DNA from: Byssothecium circinans
Lineage: Eukaryota; Ascomycota; Dothideomycetes; Pleosporales; Massarinaceae
Direction of reading: 5' to 3'
DNA: 64,000 nucleotides
NCBI GenBank assembly: GCA_010015675.1
Contig: ML977006.1
Coordinates: 347,933-411,932, forward strand
In this document: positions 32,866 through 44,444 of the stretch, piece after piece
Layout: the number at the start of each line of letters is the position of its first letter
How positions within the stretch are numbered: position 1 is the first letter of the stretch
The notes under the pieces: model-generated
What the model was told of the DNA's origin: nothing
The model's input: the letters and a program-made list of their open reading frames with translations, nothing else
Databases searched by the model: none
Made by a program: the position numbers and the translations under genes

Positions 32866-33593
32866 TCAACTAGCCATATCAGTGCGGCCTCGCTTCCTAT
32901 TGCGCTTTTTTGACAGTGTTGAGAGCGAAGTTGTCGGTGTCGGTGCTAGTGTGGTAGCTGCAATTGCGGCATCCGATCTCATTGCTCTTTCCGCGATCCT
33001 GGCACTGTGGCGTAAAGATTTAAATGTTCGCGACTGATCTGAAGAAGCTTCGCCATTCATCTTCCGAGGTTCGCATTCTCGCTTTGGGGTAAGTGTTCCG
33101 CTTGCTGAATTTGGATCTGCTGGATTGAATACTGCGTTGTTTGAGAGCCTCGTAGAGCGCCTTGGCCGCTTAGAGGGTGGCTCTTGGAAACTGGCAACCG
33201 CTGGTGCAAGTCGGTCCGAGTTGGGGCCGCTCACACCTTCACCGCGGCTCTGCTCTTGTGAATTTTCATCGAGCTCTTCGGATCGATTACGGTTGCGTTT
33301 GAGCACGTTGTTTCTAACTCTTGTGTCCGATTCATGTTCGTTCGGCGGATTCAGCTCGGCCTCAACCAAGGGAACTTGCTGAAGCATCCATCGCAAAGCG
33401 GTGCGGGTTTGGTCAAGCGATAGGGTTCATGTGTGTATGGATCCGGTCGCGACGTACGATTCGCACTTCTTTTCTCTAGGAGTTCATTTGCAATTTGATG
33501 CGATTGGATCAAGAGGAGAGGACTTGATCCGACCGTGAGCGAATATCGGCTGGTAGACCTTTCCCCGTTCAGAGAAGCCTCAATACGATTCAA
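32866..33593 (-). pseudogene. Unrecognised charged (nuclear-type) protein with one frameshift
   Basis: Two overlapping minus frames look like one gene. The first (33593-33413) reads MNRIEASLNGERSTSRYSLT... to PYTHEPYRLTK. The second (33412-32866) reads RTALRWMLQQVPLVEAELNPP... and continues through a Ser/Arg/Lys-rich tail with nuclear-localisation-like KRPRR and KKRNRKRGR. A one-base deletion near 33413 (ACCAAACCCGC, where ACCAAAACCCGC would keep the frame) joins them. I do not recognise the family. It could instead be two exons, but no GT-AG pair is evident at the junction. Confidence 0.45.
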
Positions 33594-35589
33594 ATGTGGG
33601 CAGAAGATGCAAACTACCCATCAGAGGAAGCATCCTGGGTCGTGGAGGCAGGCCAGCGGGGCGTCTTCCCACCAACAGTAACCTCAATGATAGGTACCGA
33701 AAAGCTAGTAAACCCATGAAAATTGCTCTAGACATGAGCGAATTTCGTTTTGGCCACGGTGGTCATAATAATCTCTTTTAGTGGAGATATTCGCAAGTCA
33801 TCGCTTCGGAGGAAAGATAATTGAAAAGTCATGGAGTTGGGAAGGAACTTCCTGCAAGAGATCCTATCTCCTGCAATGGAGGCGTCGGACAGGGGCAATG
33901 TGCCTTTTTAGTATTATCCAATGAACTGCTAAACTACCTAATGTGCGTTTAATTACAGGGGCAGATACCCTTGGATACTCGCGTCGGTTCACCAGTGTAA
34001 ACGCCGCTCTCTTCCAGAAATAGTAAACCAAGAGAAAAAGTAATTCCGCGAGCCGCGGAGTGCTAGTTGGTGTAGTAAGCGTGTACGCCTTGTCTTCAGG
34101 CCCTAAATGCCTGCTCAAATCTTCGTCGCGAGCAAGGACCACAGTTGACACATGTGCGCGAAGACACGATCTTGAATTTACCTTTAGAGTGACACTATCG
34201 ACCTGGTCTGCGGCACTGAAGTCACTTAAGTGTTCGCGATAGTTGCCATCCACGAGCGGTCATCTAGCGAGGCTTGAAGACAAGCACCCCACGTGGGTCA
34301 CTGGACGATATTCACCAGCGAGAAGCCGTGTAGCTCACGTTTGAAAGTCCAAGAACCTCGAGAAGTCGGCCTTCAAACACCCAAAGCATTAATAAAAGTG
34401 CGCGCGAGCAACGTCCCACAGACGATCTAGAAGAGCTGAAGTATCATCGTCGTAATCCAAGTGGGGACGGAATCACTGCGGGTGGTTGTTGTACGGGCAT
34501 TAGCGTGGAGGTGGAAACCGATAACACAACCTTAGAACTAAATAGGGCAAGAAGCGGACAGTCCAGGTGTCCTAAAGCAGCCAATCATCCCGTCGCAACA
34601 AACAGGCGGCCCGCCTAGCACTAGTATGGACGTCTACATCTTAAGAGTTACAGCTCGCTAGTCTAGAGAGATAATATAGAGGATCTAGAGAGCAAAGACG
34701 GCATTGAGTAGAATGCCAGGGCGCTAAAGGCGATTACTGATAAAACTAAGGAGGTTGGTGTGGGTAATACAAGAACATCTACAATTGGGGGTGACATGAA
34801 GCTAAGATCGTTGCAGGCGAAACGGTACGTCAGTTTAAAGGAAGCCGTTGACCGCGTCCACGCCGACGCACATGCCGCTTCCGATACAGGACTTTGCAAG
34901 CGCGCGCACGTCGCCGCGTCAAGTGCCAATGCTAAGGACGTTGTCGCCAGCACGCAGGCTGGCGCTCTAGATGGCAAGCTTGCAGGCAGTCGATGTATGT
35001 TCGGCAGAGTACTCATTGACATTGGCGGGTGTGTAATACGTGGGTACCATGTATGACGGATAATTGAGGGGAAAGCTATGCTTTTACTCAGTCAAAGCAC
35101 TGGCTCATCCGAGGGTTGCAAGAAATCCTGCGGAAGAATCACCTTACTGTGAGTAGTCAGATTGTCCGATGTCTGAGGGAAGATGTGGATTGGGGAGAAG
35201 AAACAGGTACGGTAGGATGCTTCAATACCCTTACCAACGCGAAGTCGACTACACGGGCATCCGCTATGTTGCCGCATACGCACACCGCCTTGGGATGTTC
35301 GTCGCGCTATCGTTTGCACCGAGAGACCGGTGGGGGTTAGGGAGGAGATAAAGGCTGGATCCCTGTCTGACAGCGTGCATGAAACTGGAGAGCTACCTAC
35401 TGATAGATGGAGCGAAGAATTGGCTAGCATCATTAGTCGTGTGCAAGGCTGCGGCTGCCTTTCCGTGGAACAGTATGCAAAATTGGTATTGAAATGGCCT
35501 TGCTTTCCATCCCGGGTCACCTCGTCGCTAAACCAACCCAAACCAACCTTCCATCAGACATCTCTCTCTCCATCCCCACTCCCCACCCC
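33594..35589. other. Intergenic region, no gene supported
   Basis: Minus ORF 33864-34253 (129 codons) and plus ORF 34760-35056 (98 codons) are open but featureless. The latter continues a helical-looking frame from about 34660 broken by TAG; it may be a relic. Nothing here can be named. Confidence 0.4.
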
Positions 35590-37426
35590 TCACACATGCG
35601 CACCCTGCTTCGTCTCAACCGCGACATCCACCTCACTCCCCCCATCCCGCAAGCTGCCCAGCCCCATCTTGCTTGTGTCATACCCGTGGCTCGTCAAATA
35701 CTCCCTAAATGTCACATCCTCCATATCGATAGTATCCTGCCCGATATGCGGGAGCAGCAGCACGAGGCCGCCGGCGAGGAAAGCAAGAGCACTGGCGACA
35801 AAGAAGGGATTCCGTCCAGCGGCGATTTTGTCGTCGCCGGCCGCAAGTTGGATGGCATTGAGGGCGTAGGAACCTACAAAGGCGCCGACTTTGCCCATTG
35901 CGGCCGCGATGCCGTAATACTGCCCACTACTCCTTGTCAGCATATATAAACCCAAGGGTGTACGGGCTAACGAAGTGGAGTAGAATAAGAAGAGGGGGTA
36001 ATGCATACCGGATACCAGTCGCACAAGTCTTCGAAGCAATAAGCCCAATATTATCCCCGGGTCCAAACTCGCCCAGCGCAAGAAAAATCCCATAAACCAC
36101 CGCGAAGCCCGCTACATTCTTCGGCTCACTGAGCTGCGGATAACACCCGGCCATAATAAACCCGATAACGCCCTGTAACGTGACGCCGATGAACAGCGTC
36201 TTCTTCGGCCCCATGCTCTTCAGATCCGCCACGAAGGCTCCCGCTAGACACCCGGGCATGTAGAAGAAGTTGATCAAGATGTTCCACGCCAGCGTCTTGT
36301 ACAGAGGCTCGCTGGGACCGAGGAGGTTGGAGAGAATGTCCGTCGCGTAGATGCCGAACGAGTAGGCGGAGAAGTCGTAGATGAACCAGATTATGCTGAC
36401 GATGGTGAGGCGCTTCCAGTAGAACTTTGCGACGAGCGCCCAGGGCGTTTTGGTGTGGGCCAGGGATTCGCGCTTGAAGGCTTCGGGTTCTTGGAGCTTG
36501 AGGCGGAGGTAGAGGAGGGAGAGGGGTGGGAGGATGCCGATTCCGAGGCAGATGCGCCAGGCGGCTCGGAGATGGTTTTCGCCGGTTGCGATGACCTGTG
36601 GTTTTTTTTTTTTGGTTAGGGGTGGGATGGGCGGGTCGGGGAGCGGAGGTGAAGGGGAGAGGTACGTACGACGACCGTGGCGACGATGGCGGAGATGAAG
36701 AATGCTAGGTCGATTTGGACGTTTGTGAAGAGGATAAACCATTTATTCCTCGATCCTTCTTTCAGCTCGCCGGTTCCTTCAGCGCAGCCAACACTGCCAG
36801 CAGGGTATTCTCCCCCGATTCCTTTTTTAGCTCAGGTTAGCTATCATGACACACACATTCCCTGCGATCAATAGATTATTCACTCACCAATGCCCAAGAA
36901 AAACCGGTAAGCTACAAGCGCAGATATCAAACCCCCAGGACTCCCGCCCGCGCCATACGACCCCGTTCCCAGCGTGGCAAATAGAATAATGATAAGCGTC
37001 GACGCAAAAAGCGACCATTTTCTCGAGTAATGGTCGCTCGTGTAGCCGAAGAACAGCATTCCGAGCACAGTGCCTGCGAAAGTGATACTGGAGACATTGG
37101 CCTGTGCCGAAGAGTTCTTGTATGCGCCGGGGTAGATGGTTTTCAGCATCGTGCTCACGGGTCCGATGATCTATGAGCATAGTTAGAAAAACTCTGTTGT
37201 CTCATTGGGAAGCATCGTTGTTGCTTTTGGATTGGGAAGTTGGCGTGGCGGATGGCGCATGTGGGAAACGAACATTGTTGAGATAGCCATCGCTGAAAAG
37301 TCCTGCACCGCATGCGATTACAGGCCACATTCTCTCCATGCGACTTTTCTCGGTCCTCGCGATACTTGGGCGACGCCCTACCTCGGCCTCCATGGGCGCG
37401 TGGGATTTGACCGGCTCTTGCGACAT
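35590..37426 (-). CDS. MFS glycerophosphodiester/phosphate transporter, GIT1-like
   Basis: Five exons read on the minus strand from ATG 37426 (MSQEPVKSHAPMEAEV). All four introns join in frame: donor GTTCGT after GYLNN; donor GTGAGT after FFLGI; donor GTACGT after ATVV; and donor GTATGC after ATGI with acceptor GAGTAG. The product is about 500 residues with twelve helices. Signatures: GLFSDGYLNN in helix 1, GYTSDHYSRKW (loop 2-3 MFS motif), FFLGIGIGGEYPAGSVG, WFIYDFSAYSFGIY and GEFGPGDNIGLIASK. These match the GIT1/phosphate:H+ symporter branch, which imports glycerophosphoinositol and similar phosphodiesters at the plasma membrane. No lesion is seen. Confidence 0.9.
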
Positions 37427-38249
37427 CTTGACGGGTGGGATCGCGGAGAGTGGAAAAGAGTGGGGTGGAGTGGAGGTGGAGACAGATGGTGTGCGGAAGA
37501 CGTCAAAAGGCGATCTTGAAGTGTCTCGTGAGTAGTTCAGTGTCGTTCCGCGGATCTCAGTTTCAAGCCTCCTATGGAAGAATCACAGAAAGCTTTCGAG
37601 GTCCTGCGGGAAACAAGCGCGACGCGACGAAGATGCAGGTAGCCAAACGGCGGCATCTTAAGAAAATCCGTTGACAGTGCACGTGCTAGATCTCCTCTCC
37701 GTGCGACATTCCCATCTGGGACTGATTCCGATAGGTACGACCTGTTCTTCAATGCCTGCTGAGCCAGTGAGAGGCAGACGTTTAGCCAGGGTGTGGCCGC
37801 TGGTTGGGGATGTAGAGACGGCTTTGCCGCCGTTGGCTTCAGACCTGGTTAATTGGGCTTTAGTGGTGTTCTGGTCACCTCCATCCGTGGACAATAGAGC
37901 ATGGATTACGCCTGTCCAACCTCCAATTCGGTCCTTACCTTACGGTACCGCGCATGTGAACTTGCTGAAACGCAGGTCTGCCACCTAGCCGGATAGGAAT
38001 TGATGAACCCCGCACCTCACCCTCGTCGCGAACGTGCTGGAAAAAGACCACCTAAAGCCACACAACAGAGATGGAAAAAAAATCAATGTCGCTACCAACG
38101 GAAATCAAGCTTTGGACCACGGCACAGCAAGCTTTGAGCAGCTTCAGATCCAACCTGCTTCGGCATGGCGTTGGCGCTTCCATCGCGGGTGGCAGAAAGC
38201 TTGTCCAGTCGCCTACACAGCCGCTCATCCCAAACACCATTATTTCGAG
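37427..38249. other. Intergenic region between divergent genes
   Basis: It holds the presumed promoters of the transporter (-) and the kinase-like gene (+). A 78-codon minus ORF at 37658-37894 is not recognised. Confidence 0.45.
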
Positions 38250-39005
38250 ATGGATCAGAGTCAGGATCCCTTCAATGGCAAATACGGCCAGCTCCTCTTG
38301 ATCAAAGAGATCGGGTCTAAAGATTACATCGAGACCGAGCACAGCTTTACCAAGCGCCAGCCTCTCCGCGTCGTTCTCGGCGGCGCGACGGGCTGGAAAT
38401 GGGGCCCGCAGCGTCTCTACAACGAGGCCGTCGTTCTCGACTTCATCTCCCAGAACACCACGATCCCGGTGCCGCGGCTGCTCCAGCATGGCTACGATAG
38501 CAGCGGTCGATATTACGTTACGATGGAGCGCATTAGTGGTGTAGAACTCTATTCGATCGGTAATCAATGTCGCAAGCCAGGCGGTGTTCAGCATGTCATA
38601 TCGGGGCGCTGCGGAGTGTGCCAAGATATTGCTCGGAAGAATGCCGACGACTTCATCTCCCGGGACGTTATTCCCCAGCTACAATCGTTCCGGTCATACG
38701 AGACGGGGTTTGAAGGTTTTGTCCTCCCGCCGCCTCGCATCGTGGAGATGCACGAGCGCGACAGCTGGTTGGTCAAGAGATCCCTGGCAAAGGAGTATTG
38801 CCTTGTCCATGGAGACCTCGCGGCTCATAACATCATGATGTGCCCGGACACGCTTCGGGTTAAGTATATCTTCGATTGGGAGCAATGTGGATACTACCCT
38901 CCTGAGATGGAGCTGGAGTTGTGGAACATGCAGGGCATGGGCTACTACAAGCTGTTCGACAACGATGAACTTATTGACCGGGAGATCCGCCTCATCACGC
39001 CGTAG
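38250..39005 (+). CDS. Aminoglycoside-phosphotransferase-like (APH) kinase-fold protein
   Basis: 251 codons from the first in-frame ATG at 38250 (MDQSQDPFNGKYGQ). The frame is open without ATG to 38034, so an N-terminal exon may be missed. LYNEAVVLDFISQNTTIPVP resembles the N-lobe of fungal APH proteins. The catalytic loop is CLVHGDLAAHNIMM (H-G-D-x-x-x-x-N), and the metal-binding IFDWEQCGYYPPEMEL (D-W-E) follows, as in the family. The substrate is unknown; such proteins are numerous in ascomycetes. No lesion lies in the called part. Confidence 0.75.
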   Translation: MDQSQDPFNGKYGQLLLIKEIGSKDYIETEHSFTKRQPLRVVLGGATGWKWGPQRLYNEAVVLDFISQNTTIPVPRLLQHGYDSSGRYYVTMERISGVELYSIGNQCRKPGGVQHVISGRCGVCQDIARKNADDFISRDVIPQLQSFRSYETGFEGFVLPPPRIVEMHERDSWLVKRSLAKEYCLVHGDLAAHNIMMCPDTLRVKYIFDWEQCGYYPPEMELELWNMQGMGYYKLFDNDELIDREIRLITP

Positions 39006-39214
39006 ATATGGAGGGAGGGAGGGGGCAGCACAAGACGGTGTTGCCTTAGTTATTGAGATTTAACTGCATCACTAGGTCATCTAAGACCGAGTTTTGTCGT
39101 TCCGTCAACATTGGATCGTCAAAGCTGCACCCCCCATCCATCTACCACCCGAAAACCCCCCTCCTTAGCCTCAGCCCCTCCCAAGTCCTACTAGCATACC
39201 TCGTCTCCCCCACC

Positions 39215-40807
39215 TCATTCAAATCCCCATACCGTAAACACAACCGGCCGCCCATGCCCATCCATCCAACTCTCATAACCCCAGTGATCATACACCCCCT
39301 CTCTCTCCATAGCCCTAGGGACCCGTCGGTCCCTCGTCGCCGCCACCAACCTCGTGTGCCCCTTGATACCAACGTGATCAGAAACGCCGTGAATAAAGCG
39401 CGGGAAGAGGAAGTTTAGGAGGCGGAAGGGGAGCGAGAGTAGGCGGTGCAGGGGCTGGGTGATGCAGCCCAAAGGTCCAAAATTGGCGAGGGCGTCGGCG
39501 GAGATGTCGCCGCTGCCTAGGTGGTTGGGGTGGGATGGGTTGGCGATGGTTTGGGTTAGGGAGGCGATGTGGTTGTTTATGAAGGGGATGATTGGAATTT
39601 CTCTTGCATTGGTGGTCGCCTTGCGGTTGGCTTTGACATCGGTCTGTCTGCTGTTTGTCAGACGGTAGTGTGGGTCCGCGTTGGGCATGTGTTGGTTTCG
39701 AGCGTGGTCTTTTGCGATAGTTGCGTTGGCTGCGTTTCCATTCCCGCCTGGCTCGGGGTGCTGGAGGGAGTGTGGGTCCGGGTTTAGATCATGTCGATTT
39801 CTTCTATCCACTACCGGCTTGACGGACTCATCGTATCCTTCACTATCCCTTCCACTCTTTCCCATCGCCTCAGCCTCAGCCTCAGCACCATTTCCACCTT
39901 CCACATCCCTCACCGCCTCCAAAAACCGCCCTCAGAACCACATCAGCGAGAACCTGGTTCGCCAAATCGTCTTGCTCAGCAACTTCGGAATGAACCCCAA
40001 CCACCCTTCTCTCCAATTCCACGGCCTTCGCCTCAAGAACCGACACGTCTAGCGTCCAGGGTCATAGTGCGTGCCCGGAAACCACATCGTCCCAACCCCC
40101 TTTGCTCTCTTTCCCTCAACTCGTGGACCACGAGACTGAGTAGCCAAGGCGGCATTGGGGAAGACGAGGCACGGCTGAAAAGCCCAGACATTACTCCCCT
40201 TTCTCATCTTCTTACAGCGGGCGGAACTCGGGTGATCGACAGCTACGGGACATCTATACGTCCTGTATACTTCTTCGCATAGCGTGTGGAGATCTCTTTC
40301 TTCAGTCACGGCTCATCTCTTGAGTAGGCCGCAGTTGTTCATCATTCCCGCTACGGAGCGCATGGTGAATGCGCCGCGACTGAATCCGAACATCCAGATC
40401 TCGTGGTCGGGGGTGAAGTGCTCGACGATGAAGCAGTATATGGGGATGCATTCAGCGGCGATGGAGGATGCTGTCATGCCATCCTATAGGTACGAGGCGA
40501 AGGGCTGGTTGAGGCCGATGCCTTCTTGGTACCCAGCGGTGACGTTGGGTGAAGATGTTATGGGATGGACGAGTGTTGGATGTGGAGGGGACGAGGTGGG
40601 GGAGAACTCGACGGTTCCGACCTGGCTTCGACATCAGTCAGGATGAATTGAGGCGAGGTGAGACTAAGTGGAGAAGACGTGATGGAACGGACTACGTACC
40701 ATGTTTGCCAGCATCCGGATGTTGCTTGGAGGTGCGTCTTCTACTTCAGTCTCTCGACCGATCCATGTTCCATCGCAGAAGATGACGAGGTGTCTGGTAG
40801 GAGACAT
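39215..40807 (-). pseudogene. DUF2235 alpha/beta-hydrolase, four in-frame stops
   Basis: Exon 1 starts at ATG 40807 with MSPTRHLVIFCDGTWIGRET, the DUF2235 N terminus (FDGT-type). After an intron (donor GTACGT near 40698) the frame continues as NVTAGYQEGIGLNQPF, then FIVEHFTPDHEIWMFG and FSRGAFTMRSVAGMMNNCGL, where GFSRG is the nucleophile elbow; later MWFPGTHYDPGR matches the family. The same frame runs to 39215 with stops at 40484-40486 (TAG, Trp position by family), 40313-40315 (TGA), 40049-40051 (TAG, Gln position) and 39932-39934 (TGA, Trp position). No indel is needed between 40490 and 39215. DUF2235 enzymes are predicted hydrolases related to bacterial Tle1 phospholipases; the fungal role is unknown. 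Confidence 0.82.
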
Positions 40808-41280
40808 CAGGTTCAAAAAATATATAAGAATATAAGAATAGGGAAGGTGGGTGGGGAGTCGAGTTCTGTGTACAATGCATGAAGTGCAGAGCAAGATCCT
40901 GACGGCGAACACGTTGTGGCCAGTCGTTCTTTCTCCCCAGGTCGCTACCCCAGTAATTGGCAATGAGAAGAAGAGTGAGGCTTTCTATAAGTGGCATATG
41001 AGATACAGTTAAAACAAGGGAGCAGAAGGTGACAAGGTGTGATGGGTGATTGTAAGATACAGAGACGATGATCAGCAGGAGTGGCCTAAAGACTCCTACA
41101 TGATAGGTACCTTGGTGATGAATCAGATAGTACGCTAGATGGTTCCCTTTGCTACAAGATTGAACTGACCAGTGCTTACATATATAACGAACATCCAATA
41201 TGGTGTATCGATTGACTGCCCCAAAGATCAATCGTGCCCATCATCGCATAGAATTACCCCGAGGAGTTGGAAACCCCTCC

Positions 41281-42231
41281 TCAAAACCCCAGAATCTCAT
41301 CCAGAACCGTCCACATCTCCCTCTGCCTCGCCCTTTCCTCGTCTGCCATTACACCATCCGCACCCACCTCACTCCCCTTCATATCCTCCTCCTTCCCCAC
41401 CGCCTCCCCAAACCCCTCAAGCGTCGCCATAACCCGTCCCGCCATCCGCTTCACCCCCTCAATCTCCCTTTTCTTCCTCTCAACCTGGCTCTCCATCTCC
41501 CTAATCAGCGTCTCCCTCGCCTGATGCGGCCGATACTCATTGATCAGCGCATGCATGTTCATCGACAGCGTCAATATCTCCCTCAGTATCTTATCCTTCG
41601 CCTTGTCGTACACCGGTTTCTTCGGGCCCCAGGGCTGCATGGGGTCCTCCGGCTCCTCTCTGAGCAGTATCGGGTTGCCGTCCTTGTCTTTGGAGAGGCC
41701 GGCGGGGTCGGCGGCTAGACTACCGAGAAGTTCGATGTGTTTGAGGAGTATGGAGCGCAGAAAGCGGAAGAGGTAGTTTTGCCGGTCGAGACTCGACCAT
41801 TTCTCATCGGGGGAAAGCTCTGGGTACAATCTCTCGTACTCCCATAATGGCAGCAGGCCCACATTCTCGTCTTTGTTCCAGAGCCGCCCGCTCACGTATT
41901 TCATGATTTGCTCGAATTCATCGGTGCCGGAGATCTTTGTCGGTTTGCCGAAGACGCGGTACTCGGTTTCTTCGGAGGGGGGTTCGGGCGGGATGAGGTA
42001 GGTGAGCTGTTCGCGCAATTCGGCGGGGAGAGAGAGGAGGTTTGCTGCTGTGAGCTGCGGAGAGGCGGGGGCGGAGGTAGAGGTAGCGGCATTGGAGGAT
42101 TCGGAGGCGAGAGTCTCTTTTGCGTCTTTGAGGGCGGAGAGATTGGTGGGGGTGAAGTGCTTGTAGAAGGGCGGCGGGAGGGGGAATATGGAGAGGATGG
42201 CTTGTCCGTCTTCTTCTGGTGGTTGCGCCAT
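41281..42231 (-). CDS. MED7: Mediator of RNA polymerase II subunit 7
   Basis: A single-exon ORF of 316 codons from ATG 42231 (MAQPPEEDGQAILS). MED7 is in the middle module of Mediator in the nucleus and pairs with MED21 through helices. Diagnostic segments: FPLPPPFYKHFT near residue 17, YLIPPEPP near residue 78, and the highly conserved MNMHALINEYRPHQARETLI near residue 225, followed by the coiled-coil-forming helix MESQVERKKREIEG. A linker rich in Ala/Ser/Thr near residues 45-60 is poorly conserved in the family. No lesion is seen although both neighbours on its right-to-left side include a decayed gene. Confidence 0.95.
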   Translation of the reverse strand: MAQPPEEDGQAILSIFPLPPPFYKHFTPTNLSALKDAKETLASESSNAATSTSAPASPQLTAANLLSLPAELREQLTYLIPPEPPSEETEYRVFGKPTKISGTDEFEQIMKYVSGRLWNKDENVGLLPLWEYERLYPELSPDEKWSSLDRQNYLFRFLRSILLKHIELLGSLAADPAGLSKDKDGNPILLREEPEDPMQPWGPKKPVYDKAKDKILREILTLSMNMHALINEYRPHQARETLIREMESQVERKKREIEGVKRMAGRVMATLEGFGEAVGKEEDMKGSEVGADGVMADEERARQREMWTVLDEILGF

Positions 42232-42875
42232 TGTGGGTTCCCTTCTCCAGTACTCGACCGAGAGTCAAGCAGTGTAATTGATGTGAAAGGTATGGCCGAC
42301 GCGTTTGGAAAGTCGAGCTCTAGGATCTTGGCGATCCCTCGGCAAAGCACAGACCTTTCACCCACACCTTACTAAAACTCACACAATAGCCTAATCCTAG
42401 CAAACATTTGCCCTTGTGAACGTTACCTAGTATGAAAGGCCCACTGAACTTAAATTAAGCCCAACACAGAAGAAAGTCCGACACGGGCGAGAAGGAAGGG
42501 CCAACGCACCCCACCTCTTGCTTGTACTCGGGGTACATTAACCATCGAGTTGGCCACCGGTTTAGCAATGCAGAGTATACGGAAGAAAGTCCTCGCATGT
42601 AATCATGGCATACGTCACATCTCACTATAACAATATGGCATTAGGTTAGTGTGCCAACCGCGAGAAAAGTGCATTACAAATGCACATATGTAGGTACAGG
42701 GGTGGGGGGGATGAGACTCAGCACGTTATATTCCACACAATCCTTGACGTATAAATACGAGAAACTTCCCGCTTTGTTACGAACTCATCAATCAAAAACT
42801 TTCAATTAGCTTTCCTCCCCCGCCTGCCTCACTACACCACCTACCAGTGATCAAAGCATTCTTCCAACCATCGAA
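42232..42875. other. Divergent promoter region between MED7 and the reductase
   Basis: No gene. It serves MED7 (-) and the reductase (+). A TATA box TATAAATA is at 42750-42757, about 120 bp before the reductase ATG, followed by a C/T-rich leader. Confidence 0.6.
42750..42757 (+). promoter_or_regulatory. TATA box of the reductase gene
   Basis: TATAAATA is placed about 120 bp upstream of ATG 42876, with a pyrimidine-rich leader in between, as usual for fungal TATA promoters. Confidence 0.5.
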
Positions 42876-43955
42876 ATGTCCACCCGCCGCGCAGTCGTCC
42901 AGAAATCCGCTGATGTCGCCGAGATCAAAGACGTTCCCCTCCCCAAACTCAGAGACGACTACATCATCGCCAAAACCAAAGCTGTAGCCCTAAACCCCAC
43001 AGACTGGAAGAGTCTCGCCGGCCGTCCCTCACCGGGCGCCATCGTCGGATGCGATTACTCTGGCATCGTCACCGAGGTGGGCAAGGCTGTCACCACGCCG
43101 TTCAAGGTCGGTGACCGAGTTGCGGGATTCGTTCGAGGAGGCAAGTCGCACCGTTCCTAGGACTGCAGACGTTTGTTAACGTGTGTATTAGGCGATCCCG
43201 AGAACCACGAAAATGGCGCCTTTGCAGACTACGTAACCGCCAAGGGCGACCTCCAGATCAAGATCGCAGACAACATCTCCTTTGAAAAGGCTGCTACCCT
43301 TGGTGTTGGAATCACGACGGTCGGACAGGGTTTGTATCAAACTCTCGGCCTCCCCCTTCCACCCGCCAAGGTCGAAGAGCCCACCTCGATCCTCATCTAC
43401 GGCGCCTCAACCGCCACCGGCACCTTGGCCGTACAGTATGCGAAGCTATCCGGGCTCAAGGTTTTCGCAACAGCCTCCCCGCACAACTTCAATCTGGTCA
43501 AAAAGCTTGGTGCCGACGAGGTCTTCGACTACAAGGACCCGGACGTCGGCGCTAAGATCCGCGCTGCTACCAACGACTCGCTGGGATATGTCTGGGACAC
43601 TATTTCTGAGGGTACTTCGCCTGCTATTTCCGCCGCGGCGCTGAGCTCCAAGGGGGGAAAGTACGGCACCATTCTGCCGGTGAAGGACTTCCCGCGAGAT
43701 GACGTGAAGAGGAGCTTTACGCTCGCGTATACGGCGCTGGGGGAGAAGTATAACGATACTTTTCCGGCGAATAAGCAGGACTTTGACTTTGCGGTTAAGT
43801 TCTGGAGGCTGAGCGCTGAGCTGATTAATAGTGGCAAGGTGAAGACGCATCCCGCGGAGGTTCGGAGTGGCGGGTTGGATGCCATTCCGCAGGGTCTAAA
43901 AGATTTGAAAGAGGGCAAGGTTAGTGGTAAGAAACTTGTGTACAAAGTTGAGTGA
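42876..43955 (+). CDS. Medium-chain reductase, ToxD/trans-enoyl-reductase type
   Basis: Two exons: 42876-43140 and 43192-43955, about 342 residues. The intron of 51 nt has a GC-AG pair (donor GCAAGT) and is required to join FVRGG to DPENHENGAFADY, the family's ..V.GG....GAFAEY segment; no GT donor keeps that junction. N-terminal GroES-like part: NPTDWK, GCDYSGIV.EVG and GDRVAGF. Nucleotide-binding part: YGASTATGTLAVQYAKLSG. No structural-zinc cysteines are seen, as expected for this NADPH-dependent branch. Members include lone trans-enoyl reductases of polyketide pathways and many of unknown substrate. No lesion is seen. Confidence 0.88.
43141..43191 (+). other. Non-canonical GC-AG intron
   Basis: The donor is GG/GCAAGT, otherwise a perfect donor match; the acceptor is TATTAG. 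Removing it restores the reading frame and a conserved motif. Confidence 0.8.
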
Positions 43956-44444
43956 TGGCATGGGGTGGAGAAGTTTCTGTCAGCCGTGAAAGTGGTCCAG
44001 TAGGATGCTAGAAGTCTGTGTACACTCTACACATTTGGTCGCACGAGGACGACGCGTATTTTCTAGTGGTATTAGGCCGACACGATATGAATCGTCTCAA
44101 TCATCAATTCACAAAGGTCGTTTGGTAGTTCCATCGTAGACGTGATGAGAAGTTGTGGTGCGATTGCGATGGAAGAGGGATGTTGCCAGTGGACATGGAG
44201 CTCAGACCACAAACGTTTACCCCTTCTGGGCTTAGTACGACGAGATGGAGAAGGCTTGCACCTGTGTATAACTGTTGGATTTTGCTAAATACCAATCATA
44301 TAATCATTAGAAATAGAAAATATTCGAGGATAAGATAGGATAAGCTGACATGAATTAGAAGGTCTCCTCTGATTATGAACGTTCATGCAAGTCACATAAT
44401 ACCATGGTACCTTCCCCAAACGCCGACACCAAACAGACAACCTC
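43956..44444. other. Intergenic region between convergent reductase genes
   Basis: No gene is recognised; it contains the 3' regions of both reductases. Confidence 0.6.

Noticed and set aside
33864..34253. 129-codon minus-strand ORF
   Set aside because: No recognisable features; not enough to call a gene.
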